Source: Gammaproteobacteria bacterium
GTDB lineage: Bacteria; Pseudomonadota; Gammaproteobacteria; Steroidobacterales; Steroidobacteraceae
Length of the DNA stretch: 64,000 bases
Direction: 5' to 3'
Assembly (NCBI GenBank): GCA_010027845.1
Contig: RGUL01000002.1
Coordinates: 79,115 to 143,114, forward strand
A model generated the notes under the pieces. The model was not told the DNA's origin, did not search any database, and worked only from the letters and a program-made list of their open reading frames with translations. Made by a program: the position numbers and the translations under genes. Shown piece by piece: positions 49,282-58,047 of the stretch (positions are counted from its first letter, which is position 1; the number at the start of each line of letters is the position of its first letter).

Positions 49282-51676
49282 AACGAGCCACCCTAAAGCC
49301 GATGTTTTGTGCCGCGGCGTCTGCGCCTTCGCGCCAGGCGGCACGCAAATCGGCGAACGTCGCTGTGCGCCAACTGCCGCCTTTGATCACGTGACGCGGT
49401 CCGCTCGACGCCGGACCGGTGTAATCTTTGACCGCACCCGGCGAGTCGAACGATGCATAAGTGTCGTTGACCCACTCCGACACGTTACCGAGCATGTCTT
49501 GCAAACCGAGAAAATTCGCAGCGAATTTTCCGACCGGCGCGACCGAGGGATATTCGTCCTGCCAGCCGTCGAGCACGGTAGGCAGCGAGCCTGCGGCCTC
49601 GCTACCGGCGAGGTTCGCATCGCCCGCTGGTGGCGGTAACGCATCGCCCCATTCGTAACGTCGCAGTTTGTGCTCCGGCCCCGCGTAACGCGCCGCTAGT
49701 TCCCACTCGGATTCCGTAGGCAAACGGTAGCCGTTGGTCGCCGGCTGCCGCAAGAGCCACGCGCCGTCGCGTTGCTCGTAAGCTGGCGCGAGACCTTCGC
49801 GCTCGGATAACCAATTGCAATATTGAACGGCATCCAGCCAAGTCACGCTCGTCACGGGCATCGCGTCGAGATCGATGCTGCGTCGGTCGACGAACCCCGA
49901 GGCGTGGGTCGAACGGAAGGCACGGAACTGCGCGTTGGTGACTTCGCGCGTTGCGAGATAAACCGGACGCTCGAACGTCACGGTACGCGAGAACTCGTTA
50001 GCGCGGCGCCCTTGCTCGCGGCGTTCGCTGCCGAGCACGTACGTACCATTCGGTAGTAAGCGCAACGCGACGCCGTTCGGTGTCTCGATGCGCGCAGCGG
50101 GTGGCTTCCAGCCCGCCGGGCGACCTTCGCGTGTCAGTTCGAAATCGATACTGCGGGTGGTCGCCGTCGCCAGATCAATCTCGGTGGCAAATGTTTGATA
50201 GCCGACGGCGCGAATTTCGATCGAGTGTCGCGTCGCGGGCAAGTCGACGGCGAGCGGCGCTTTTCCACGCACGAGGCCGTCGATCGAAACTTCCGCGTCG
50301 GCGGGTTTTCCCTGCAATGCGAGTCGCACGGCAATCACGGGCAGATCGAACGACAATGCGAGTCGCTCACCCGCACCCGGCACGACCCGTCGCGTGACGG
50401 GACCATATCCCGCTCGCGTCACGACCAATTCTTGCGGCAAGCCTGCCGTCAAAGAAATGTCGAGCGGGGTGCGGCCACGAAACGCTCCGCCGAGCGTCAC
50501 GTCCGCGCCACGCGGATTGGAGTCGATCTTGGCTCGTGCGTCGGGTGCACCTAGCGTCAAAGGCCCGACCGACAACGTTTCGCCGGCTTTGACGAATACG
50601 GTTCCTTGCCACGGTCGCGCTCCGCCCGCTCGGATCGACAAACGATGCAAGCCGGCCGGCAAGTCGAGCGTCGTCGGTAGCGCGATCGCAGCACCATCGT
50701 CGACACTCAGCGACGCATTCGATGCGGTAACGGAGACGGCGAGCTTGCCCCAGTACGGTTGCGGCACGAGTTGCAGCGATTCGCGTTGCCCCATGCCTTT
50801 CACGACGATGCGCCGAGTCGCATCAAGGTGACGCGGGGCGCGTAGCGTAACGGTGCGTATGCCGGCACGAACTGCGACTTCGCCCGGCGCACGTCCGATC
50901 GGCGCGCCGTCTACTAAAACTTCTGCGGCGACCCCGCGAGAGTCGATGAGCAATTGACCGGGCAAAGGCTCCATTCGAATGTCGAGTGTCGGCGCATCGG
51001 CTCGGACGTCGACCATCTTTCGATATTCGACGTATCCGACCCTGCGGGCGGTGATCGTGCGCTCACCGGGCAGTGCGAACAACGCATTACCAGCATGCCA
51101 AGACAAGCCACTCGCCCGAACACGCGCATCGAGTGGCTCGACGGTCACGGGTATTTTTTTGAAACTCAGCAGCAATGTGAACACGAGTAGTACGACTGCT
51201 GCGAACGCGATCCAAAGAACACGACGTCGACCGAACGAACCCGTTCCATCCTCTTCGAGCTCGTCTGCGAAAACGAGTTTCGCAGGTACGATCTGCTCGT
51301 CGCCCTGCTCCTCGTCCCGTGGTCCATTTGTGGGCGCACGGACGGGTTCGATGGTGTCGTTCGATGCCGCATGATCGACGCATAATTCAAGCGTCTCGCC
51401 GACCGCAGCCAGCCGGACTCGGGCATCACCGACGAACAAGACGTCCCCCGCGCGCGGTTCACGAAACGCACCCGGCGCCATCCAAACGCCATTCAGGCGG
51501 ATGGCTGCATCACCGTCGATTCGTAATCGCAATGCGTCGTCGAAGCGCTCGAAACAGAGCGTCTCAACGCTTCCCGCGCCGGGAATGCGGACGTCGCAGG
51601 CCGTCGTACCGCCGACGCGAATGGGCAATCCGAGTTCGCGAACTCCCGCCGGCTCGTGGATCACGACACGCGTCAC
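49271..51676 (-). CDS. FHA-like / PEGA-repeat / SUMF1-domain membrane protein
   Basis: An 801-residue protein. Residues 1-105 look like a degenerate FHA sandwich (LPIRVGGTTACDVRIPGAGS). A transmembrane segment (LWIAFAAVVLLVFTLLLSF) lies near 155-175. Then PEGA-type beta repeats (VDGAPIGRAPGEVAVRAGIR; VTLGGAFRGRTPLDISLTAG; VSIDGLVRGKAPLAVDLPAT). The C-terminal 230 residues are a SUMF1/FGE fold: YLATREVTNAQFRAF, GYRLPTESEWELAARYA, LGNVSEWVNDTY, HVIKGGSWR, IGFRVAR. The redox cysteines of true formylglycine-generating enzymes are absent, so it is probably a binding domain. Its ATG overlaps the kinase stop. Confidence 0.88.
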   Translation of the reverse strand: MTRVVIHEPAGVRELGLPIRVGGTTACDVRIPGAGSVETLCFERFDDALRLRIDGDAAIRLNGVWMAPGAFREPRAGDVLFVGDARVRLAAVGETLELCVDHAASNDTIEPVRAPTNGPRDEEQGDEQIVPAKLVFADELEEDGTGSFGRRRVLWIAFAAVVLLVFTLLLSFKKIPVTVEPLDARVRASGLSWHAGNALFALPGERTITARRVGYVEYRKMVDVRADAPTLDIRMEPLPGQLLIDSRGVAAEVLVDGAPIGRAPGEVAVRAGIRTVTLRAPRHLDATRRIVVKGMGQRESLQLVPQPYWGKLAVSVTASNASLSVDDGAAIALPTTLDLPAGLHRLSIRAGGARPWQGTVFVKAGETLSVGPLTLGAPDARAKIDSNPRGADVTLGGAFRGRTPLDISLTAGLPQELVVTRAGYGPVTRRVVPGAGERLALSFDLPVIAVRLALQGKPADAEVSIDGLVRGKAPLAVDLPATRHSIEIRAVGYQTFATEIDLATATTRSIDFELTREGRPAGWKPPAARIETPNGVALRLLPNGTYVLGSERREQGRRANEFSRTVTFERPVYLATREVTNAQFRAFRSTHASGFVDRRSIDLDAMPVTSVTWLDAVQYCNWLSEREGLAPAYEQRDGAWLLRQPATNGYRLPTESEWELAARYAGPEHKLRRYEWGDALPPPAGDANLAGSEAAGSLPTVLDGWQDEYPSVAPVGKFAANFLGLQDMLGNVSEWVNDTYASFDSPGAVKDYTGPASSGPRHVIKGGSWRTATFADLRAAWREGADAAAQNIGFRVARYAE

Positions 51677-53946
51677 GAGATCGCCTCGCTGCAGCGCAGC
51701 TCGACCACCGGCGCCGCCTCGCCCGGTTTCAACAAAATTTCGCGGCGCACGTCACGATAACCGTCGCGCGTGCCGACGAGGACGTATCGTCCCGGCTTGA
51801 GTTCGAGTTCGGTTTGGGTCAGCCGCCCGAGCGCACGAAATTTTTGGATCGTGACTTGTGTGGCGCCATCGGACTGGATCACAAGCTTGACCGGCGTGTC
51901 GTAACGCTGCAGTTGGGTGCGCAGTGCCACGACCTGTGCTCGAAGTCGCGGCGCCTCACCCGGAATCGCCGTCGCACGCGCGATGAGACTTTCAGCCTCG
52001 GCCCGAACCTCCGGTGCAGTGAGACGCGCCGCATTGTTGGCCAGACTTTCGAGACGCCGCGCGAGTTCCGCGCGTGGCCGTACCCGCGCTGCCCCCTCGC
52101 GCGCGAATACGAGACTCGCATCACGCGCGACCAATGATTCATAGGTCGCCAACGCTTCTGCCCAGCGCTCGCCATTTTCGAGGACAACCGCCCCACGCCG
52201 CACGGCATCGAGGTCACGACGCGCGTCGAGTGCATCGACTTGAATCAATCCCTCGCGGATCTCGATTCCGTCGGGCCGTAAGTTTTTCGCGCGTGCGTAA
52301 GCTTCACGTGCCCGCTGGCCATCACCTTTGCGTAACTCCTCCAACGCCTGGCCGACCTCGCGCGCGTAACGATCGGAGCCGATCGCGCTACGCGCCCGCC
52401 CCGCGCCGTCCCGAGCGAGCGTGTTCTCGCCATCGGCACGCAGCACCTGTTCGAATAATTGCAGGGCCCGCAAAGGCTCGCCTTCCAGCAACGCCGAGTC
52501 GGCTTCCGCAAGCCTTGCGACGACTGGCTCGAGTCGACCGATGCGCGCCAAAGATTTCGCTGCGACCGCATTGCCCGAATCAATTTGCAAGGCTAATTCG
52601 AACGCGGCACGCGCTTCCTCCAATCGTGACTCGTTCAATGCACGCGTACCGGTCTCGAGCCGTTCTCGCAGCGCTGGCTGCGCTCGCTCACCGATTCGAC
52701 CGAGTCGCGCACTTGCCGTTTGCAGGCGGTCGAGTGCCACCTCGCGCCGCCCGTCACGCTCTGCTACGTCGGCGCTTTCACCGAGTGTTTTGGCGGCTGC
52801 AAAGTCGGCGCCGCTCCACTGTGCCGCACCACGCAATTCGAGCGCGTCGAGTGCTTTACGAAATTCGGCTTTAGCCGTCGCATATCGACGGCGCGCTTCA
52901 TCGTCGCGTTGCGCTTCGAGCAAGGCTTGCGCCGTCTCGGGTGTCACGCGCGCCTGCGATTCACTCGTGGTCACGTTGGTGCCGACCGCTAGTCGTGGTA
53001 ACCAAAGAAATACGGCCGCGAGTGCCGCAACGAGGACGATCGCAACCACGCCGATCGATAGCGATGGGCGTCGAGACGCGCCGTTCGGCACCGGCTTATC
53101 AGACGCGGTCGTCGGCACGATGCGCTCGAGCAACGCACTTGCATCGACGTCGACACCGGTCAAGTCGAGCGCACTCAAGATCGTGAGGATTTCGGCCATC
53201 GTTCGTGGCCGGTCGTTCACCTCGGGTGCTAGCGAAGAACGAAGCAGAGCGTGCAGCGCGTCGGGAACCGGGTGCGAATAACGTATCGCAGCAGTGTCGG
53301 TGGCAGCAGCGGGAAAATTCGGCGGGTAGCCCGTCAAAAGTTCGAGTGCGAGCGCGCCGAAACCGAAAATGTCGTCTGCGGTTGCAGGCGGTGAACCATG
53401 TGCTTGTTGGGGCGCGGACGTCAAAGGCGAATGTGGAGCGTTCGTCGGCGCGACGCCATCGACCGCCGCGACACCGAAGTCGCAGAGCAGTGCGCGGCCG
53501 TGAAAATCGAGTAAGACGTTCGCGGGCTTCAAATCGCGATGGATGACGCCCTGCGCGTGGCAGTCGCGAAGTGCTTCGGCGACATCGATCAGCACCGGCA
53601 CGATTCGCGAGCACGGTTTACTGCGCAAACTGCGCGCATCACCGGCTGCCAGTTGCATCGGTAATGCGGCGACGTCGTGATCCTGTAACGGCGAGTCGAT
53701 GCGCGACACGCGGATTCCCGGCACCGCCTCACGAAGTCGTCGGGCGATGGCATATTCGCGCTCGAGGTCGCGGGCAGCACCGTTGGTCGATCCTAGGGCG
53801 TCGACGGTGCGCAACAGTTTGACGGCGACTTGCGTACCATCGCTTTCGTCTAGTGCCCGCCAAACCTCGCGGTCGCCACTGCCACCCAAGCGTTCGATCA
53901 GCACGAATCGTGCGACGACTCGCTCGCCTTTGTGAAACGAGGTCAC
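51673..53946 (-). CDS. transmembrane Ser/Thr protein kinase with repeat and PEGA-like tail
   Basis: GTG 53946, eight bases after the upstream stop, gives 757 residues. Kinase motifs: IERLGGSGDREVWRA (the third glycine of the loop is Glu), VAVKLL, VIHRDLKPANVLLD and LLCDFGVAA. A transmembrane helix (IGVVAIVLVAALAAVFLWL) follows near residue 325. The outer part holds TPR-like helical repeats (ARAAFELALQIDSGNAVAAK; RALQLFEQVLRADGEN) and ends in a PEGA-like strand domain (GRYVLVGTRDGYRDVRREIL). A Hanks-type kinase that could sense the envelope and phosphorylate cytoplasmic partners such as the FHA proteins downstream. Confidence 0.9.
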   Translation of the reverse strand: MTSFHKGERVVARFVLIERLGGSGDREVWRALDESDGTQVAVKLLRTVDALGSTNGAARDLEREYAIARRLREAVPGIRVSRIDSPLQDHDVAALPMQLAAGDARSLRSKPCSRIVPVLIDVAEALRDCHAQGVIHRDLKPANVLLDFHGRALLCDFGVAAVDGVAPTNAPHSPLTSAPQQAHGSPPATADDIFGFGALALELLTGYPPNFPAAATDTAAIRYSHPVPDALHALLRSSLAPEVNDRPRTMAEILTILSALDLTGVDVDASALLERIVPTTASDKPVPNGASRRPSLSIGVVAIVLVAALAAVFLWLPRLAVGTNVTTSESQARVTPETAQALLEAQRDDEARRRYATAKAEFRKALDALELRGAAQWSGADFAAAKTLGESADVAERDGRREVALDRLQTASARLGRIGERAQPALRERLETGTRALNESRLEEARAAFELALQIDSGNAVAAKSLARIGRLEPVVARLAEADSALLEGEPLRALQLFEQVLRADGENTLARDGAGRARSAIGSDRYAREVGQALEELRKGDGQRAREAYARAKNLRPDGIEIREGLIQVDALDARRDLDAVRRGAVVLENGERWAEALATYESLVARDASLVFAREGAARVRPRAELARRLESLANNAARLTAPEVRAEAESLIARATAIPGEAPRLRAQVVALRTQLQRYDTPVKLVIQSDGATQVTIQKFRALGRLTQTELELKPGRYVLVGTRDGYRDVRREILLKPGEAAPVVELRCSEAIS

Positions 53947-53953
53947 GATGTGC

Positions 53954-55192
53954 TCAGGGATTGGTCGTCGCCCCGGCAGTGCCGGACGTCTCTTCCTGAT
54001 AGATGCCCGCGAGTAGTTTTCGCCACTCACGATAACGCTCTTCCGCCGTGCCGGTGAGTTTCAATGTTCGACCTTCGACTTCGACGACCTGCGCAGTCGC
54101 TTCGTTTTGAAAACTGGTCGCGAGTTCCTTCACTTCTTGCGCTGCAACTTTCGCATCGGAATATTTTTTGATGCCGGACATCACCGCCGCCACGCCGCCG
54201 ACCGCTGCAGCGGTGCGCGCGGCGCTCTCGAGTCGCTGGCAGGCGTAATCGGTCGGCGAGCAGTTGGCTTTTGCGAAGATTCCCGCGAGCACGGCAGCAG
54301 CACCGAGCACCGTACGAGTTCGCGCCTGTGACTTCGTTTTCTCCTCGCGATCGATCGCATCGCGACTCGTGCGGCGAAAGCCGCCGTAAGAGTCGAACAA
54401 TTTGTCCGAGAAACCAGCGTTATAGCCGTCGATCGTGTCGATCAGTGCCGTATCGCGCTCACGGATCTTATCGATTCGTGCGACCGCAGGATCGTCCGCC
54501 GCCGGCAGTCGCGCGAGATGTGTCAGACCGTCGGCACCTTTGGTGAGGTATCCGGCGAACGCCTGTGGTGCGAGGTCACGCGCGAAGCGTAAACGAGCCA
54601 CTTGGCGCAGTTCGCTGCGCTGCGCGGCATCGAGTTTGTCACGCGCGGCGACCAAATCGTTGGCGATCTGCGCGTAAACGTTTTGGAACGGATCGCGGGC
54701 GCGTAATGCGGCGTCGGTTTTATAGGTGCCGACATCGGCTTCGCCGGAATAGGTTTTCTTCGTAATCCACGCGCGACCAGCAGCGTCGATCGCTTCGATC
54801 TCTAGCGCGAGATGTACGCCCGTCGAATCGACGATACGACCGTTGACGATCACGTCGACGAACTTGACGCTCGCCGGCACGACGCGCACGGCACCCCATT
54901 GCCCCGATGATTCCAGCGTCGACTTCAGACGCGTAGCGAGCAAACGACTTTCGGCTTTACGCACTTCCGGATAGATGCGCTTTTTGTCGAGCGCTTCGGT
55001 GTCCTCGGCGATCGCCGTCGGAATACCGGGATCGAATTCGTGGATCGCGACGTCGAGCAGTTCGGCCTCGGCGATTTGGGTCTTCGCTTGCACGGCATCG
55101 ACTTTCGCGAGCGGTCGCGTGTCGCTGACCATGCAGCCTGCGAGCGCGAACACGGCGAGCAGCGCGATCGAGAAAATTCGTGTTGAGCGCAT
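53954..55192 (-). CDS. lipoprotein (412 aa), CsgG/LpoB-like N-terminal part
   Basis: ATG 55192 opens a lipoprotein signal (FSIALLAVFALAGCMVS, lipobox LAGC). The first half, LLDVAIHEFDPGIPTA, AESRLLATRLKSTLESSGQW and VNGRIVDSTGVHLALEIEA, has the look of CsgG/LpoB-type outer-membrane lipoproteins that assemble or report on envelope machines. The second half has a helix-rich region and an Ala/Gly stretch (AAAVLAGIFAK) that may be membrane-active. Start codon overlaps the previous stop (TGATG). Placed directly before the kinase, it may be its outer-membrane partner. Confidence 0.75.
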   Translation of the reverse strand: MRSTRIFSIALLAVFALAGCMVSDTRPLAKVDAVQAKTQIAEAELLDVAIHEFDPGIPTAIAEDTEALDKKRIYPEVRKAESRLLATRLKSTLESSGQWGAVRVVPASVKFVDVIVNGRIVDSTGVHLALEIEAIDAAGRAWITKKTYSGEADVGTYKTDAALRARDPFQNVYAQIANDLVAARDKLDAAQRSELRQVARLRFARDLAPQAFAGYLTKGADGLTHLARLPAADDPAVARIDKIRERDTALIDTIDGYNAGFSDKLFDSYGGFRRTSRDAIDREEKTKSQARTRTVLGAAAVLAGIFAKANCSPTDYACQRLESAARTAAAVGGVAAVMSGIKKYSDAKVAAQEVKELATSFQNEATAQVVEVEGRTLKLTGTAEERYREWRKLLAGIYQEETSGTAGATTNP

Positions 55193-55905
55193 CACCCGCC
55201 CCCCTTCGAATTCTTTTTGTATTCGATGTATTCCTTCCACAATTTTTCTTTGAGTTCCGGGTCGGTTTCCTGTTCGGCCGCACGACGCAAGCGTCGCGCG
55301 ACGATATCGTCGTCGTCCCCCGAAGGGATGCCGCGGTCCGGTGCGCCGCTACCACCACCTGCCACCGTGCCACGATCGCGCCGATCGCCACCGCCGGATT
55401 TGCCATTACGACCCGCGTCGCGGCCGTTTTTAGCCTCGGCAGCGTTGCGACCGCCGCGCTCCGAGCGCAAGTCGCCATCGCGACCGCCGCCCTCGTCGCC
55501 CGACGCATCACCCGCGGGACGCGACCCTGCGTTGGCCGCTGCACGCGCGTCGCGTTCGGCGGCAGAACGTCGTTGTTCTTCGCCGAGCGTTTTATCGAAT
55601 TCGCCGAGCGAGTCGTCCAAGCGTCGATCCAGTTTGCCGCGTCGTTCGTCGGCCGTGCTCGCTTCGCCGGCGCTGGCATCCTCACCACCACCAGTGGCAG
55701 TGGACATGTCACCGCCGCCCGAAGTTCCCGTGCTGCCTTTCGAACCCGCACTACCGGCAGACCCGCTACCACCACCGGACGGCGACGGGAGGCTCGAAGG
55801 GCTGGAGGTCGGATCGCTGGGCGACGATGGTCCGCTCGAGGTGGTTGCACAACCTGCGAGCGTCACGAATATCGTCAGCAAAGAAATCGTTCGTAATGCG
55901 CTCAT
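55192..55905 (-). CDS. low-complexity lipoprotein
   Basis: A 237-residue lipoprotein (signal ISLLTIFVTLAGCATTS). After Cys it is a long Ser/Gly/Pro linker, then an Arg/Asp/Ala-rich region (about 90-200) and a short charged helix near the end (ELKEKLWKEYIEYKKN). No folded domain is visible. It resembles a disordered periplasmic spacer. ATG 55905 overlaps the upstream stop by four bases and its own stop overlaps the next gene, so the frame is held in place by coupling despite long antisense frames. Confidence 0.72.
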   Translation of the reverse strand: MSALRTISLLTIFVTLAGCATTSSGPSSPSDPTSSPSSLPSPSGGGSGSAGSAGSKGSTGTSGGGDMSTATGGGEDASAGEASTADERRGKLDRRLDDSLGEFDKTLGEEQRRSAAERDARAAANAGSRPAGDASGDEGGGRDGDLRSERGGRNAAEAKNGRDAGRNGKSGGGDRRDRGTVAGGGSGAPDRGIPSGDDDDIVARRLRRAAEQETDPELKEKLWKEYIEYKKNSKGGG

Positions 55906-56558
55906 CCGCCACCTTTGAAGAATGCATGCAGTTGATCGGACAACCGCGAACAAGCCGTACCCTCGACGCGCGCGATGAACGGCAACGGCACGATCGCACC
56001 GACGATCGCGGACGTGCCCGTAACGTTGGTGCCAACGCTGCCCGCGGATTTAGCTTGTTTGATGTCCCAAATCGTCGCCTCGAACGCCGATTCTTTTTCC
56101 CACCAACCGAAGCCGATGCAACCTGCGGCACCGGGCGCGGCGCCGCATGCAAGGCTGCCGCCACCGTCGGTGCGTCGCGTCGCACCGTCTAGCCACACGA
56201 TGTAGCGCACGCCCGTGCTAGCGATTTTTTCACTCACCCCGGGTTGGCCGAGCACGCGGGTCACGCCCTCGGGGCGACTCGGCGCAGTACCAGGTTCGAA
56301 CCAAGGAAATAGTTGATCGACGAAAGTGTCGTTATCGACGACGTCGACCGGATTGGCGTGGGAGTGCAAACCTTTAGCGACGCAGTCCATGAACGCGTCG
56401 GCCGCCGAGGCGCCCTCGATCTGCGGCTTGGCGAGCACGACCACGGCTTCGCCTTGCCCGATCGCAGTTTGTAGTTCGCGCGTTTGTTCGACGCGCGCGC
56501 TCATGCAGCCGCTGAGCAGCGTGAGTAGGGCGACGGACAGTATGGTGTGTCGGGTCAT
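55902..56558 (-). CDS. lipoprotein, first gene of kinase/FHA/vWA operon
   Basis: A 218-residue lipoprotein (ILSVALLTLLSGCMSAR, lipobox LSGC). The mature part has AVVVLAKPQIEGASAADAFM, GVRYIVWLDGATRRTDGGGS, FGWWEKESAFEATIWDIKQ and VGTNVTGTSAIVGAIVPLPF. This follows the DUF799/CsgG-like pattern of proteins that report a computed envelope value, but no family is certain. It starts 62 bases after the MFS gene, so either the operon promoter lies in that gap or transcription continues from the transporter. Confidence 0.75.
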   Translation of the reverse strand: MTRHTILSVALLTLLSGCMSARVEQTRELQTAIGQGEAVVVLAKPQIEGASAADAFMDCVAKGLHSHANPVDVVDNDTFVDQLFPWFEPGTAPSRPEGVTRVLGQPGVSEKIASTGVRYIVWLDGATRRTDGGGSLACGAAPGAAGCIGFGWWEKESAFEATIWDIKQAKSAGSVGTNVTGTSAIVGAIVPLPFIARVEGTACSRLSDQLHAFFKGGG

Positions 56559-56620
56559 ACGGGCCTTTCGTGGGCGAAACGGCGCGGGTCCGACAAGTTT
56601 ACCGAACGGCTACGCGCCCG

Positions 56621-57883
56621 CTAGTCACTCTTGGCATGCTCGGGGAACCGATCGAGTCGGCGCAGCTCCGGGAACAGTCGCAAATAAGTGCCAACAACGA
56701 GCAAACAGGCGATGCCCCCCACCGTGACGGCCGCTTCGGCGCCCCACCAACGCGCGGTAACCCCCGATTCGAACTCACCTAGCTCGTTAGACGTGCCGAT
56801 GAACATGGAGCTCACCGCACTGACACGACCGCGAATGGCATCGGGCGTCTCGAGTTGCACCAACAAATGGCGGACGAACACGCTGACCATGTCGCCGCAA
56901 CCGATGGCGAACAATGCGATCGCCGACAACACGAACGACGTCGATTGACCGAACACCACCGTCGCCACGCCGTACAACGCAACACCGCCGAACATCCAGG
57001 TGCCTGCATGACGCGTGATCGGCCGCTGCGCGAGCCACACCGCCACCAACGCCGCACCGACGCCCGGCGCGCTGCGCAGCACGCCGAGCCCGACCGGGCC
57101 GACGTGCAAAACATCGGCGGCGAACATCGGCAATAAAGCCGTCGCACCGCCGAATAACACAGCGAACAAGTCCAAAGAAATCGCGCCTAATACCGGCTTG
57201 CGATTCCAAACGAAACGCAGGCCCTCGAAGAATTCGGTCATCGTCGCCTCGCCACGCCCTTTGGCACGCACCGGACGGATGGAAATCAACAATGACAAAA
57301 CCGCGATCAGTAACGCGATGACGACCGCGTAGACGAGCAGCGCGCCAGATGAATCGAGTGCAGTTTCACCGAAGGCGTAGAACACACCCCCGAGCGCAGG
57401 TCCGGTGATCGCAGCGGTTTGGAACAACGTGCTGTTGAGTGCCACGGCCGACGCGAACATTTCTTTCGGCACGAGATTGACCGTCATCGCTTGGCCACAG
57501 GGCATCCAAAATGCACGTCCGGCCCCGAACAATGCCATCGCGACGAACACCGGCCAAATGACCTGCGAGCTCGTCACTGTGAAAATCAGCAGTACGAGTA
57601 CACAACAAGTCTCGACCGCATAGGCGCCCACCATCACGAGTCGGCGATCGGCACGATCGGCGACATGCCCGCCCGGCATCACGAGTAAAAGAAAAGGCAA
57701 AAACTGCGCGAGTCCGATCAGGCCGAGGTCGAGCGGATCACCGGTGATGGCATAGACCTGCCACCCGACCGCGACCCCCAACATTTGCCAGGCGATAGTG
57801 GCGCAGAAACGGGCTAGCGCGTAGCGGCGAAAATCTTGGATGGCAAGAGCGGCACGTATGCCCGAAGAGACCGCCAAGCGCAC
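56621..57883 (-). CDS. MFS transporter, enterobactin-exporter-like (EntS type)
   Basis: A 420-residue protein with twelve predicted helices, starting GTG 57883. WQMLGVAVGWQVYAITGDPL and the MFS loop MPGGHVADRADRRLVMVG (GxxxDRxxRR) are typical of the EntS/DUF894 group, as is AFWMPCGQAMTVNLVPKEMF. The family exports siderophores, drugs or metabolites with protons. No siderophore genes are nearby, so the substrate is open. Confidence 0.9.
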   Translation of the reverse strand: MRLAVSSGIRAALAIQDFRRYALARFCATIAWQMLGVAVGWQVYAITGDPLDLGLIGLAQFLPFLLLVMPGGHVADRADRRLVMVGAYAVETCCVLVLLIFTVTSSQVIWPVFVAMALFGAGRAFWMPCGQAMTVNLVPKEMFASAVALNSTLFQTAAITGPALGGVFYAFGETALDSSGALLVYAVVIALLIAVLSLLISIRPVRAKGRGEATMTEFFEGLRFVWNRKPVLGAISLDLFAVLFGGATALLPMFAADVLHVGPVGLGVLRSAPGVGAALVAVWLAQRPITRHAGTWMFGGVALYGVATVVFGQSTSFVLSAIALFAIGCGDMVSVFVRHLLVQLETPDAIRGRVSAVSSMFIGTSNELGEFESGVTARWWGAEAAVTVGGIACLLVVGTYLRLFPELRRLDRFPEHAKSD

Positions 57884-58047
57884 TTCCGAAAATTAAAAAG
57901 AGGATAAGCATGAGAACACCCGATCGCCATCGCGTGCAACCGTAACCGCAATTGAACCCGCTGGCCGGCCGCGACGCGTAGCCTGTCTTGTCGCGCCTGC
58001 GGGTTGCGGTGGTAACGTGCAGGGCGCCACGTCGCAGGAGATTTTCG

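Noticed and set aside
52074..52874. 266-codon plus-strand frame
   Set aside because: Antisense to the kinase; composition is Arg/Pro/His-rich and no domain is visible.
55180..55918. Plus-strand frames of 233-238 codons
   Set aside because: They mirror a low-complexity lipoprotein gene. The minus reading has a signal peptide, lipobox and coupled start and stop codons; the plus readings do not.
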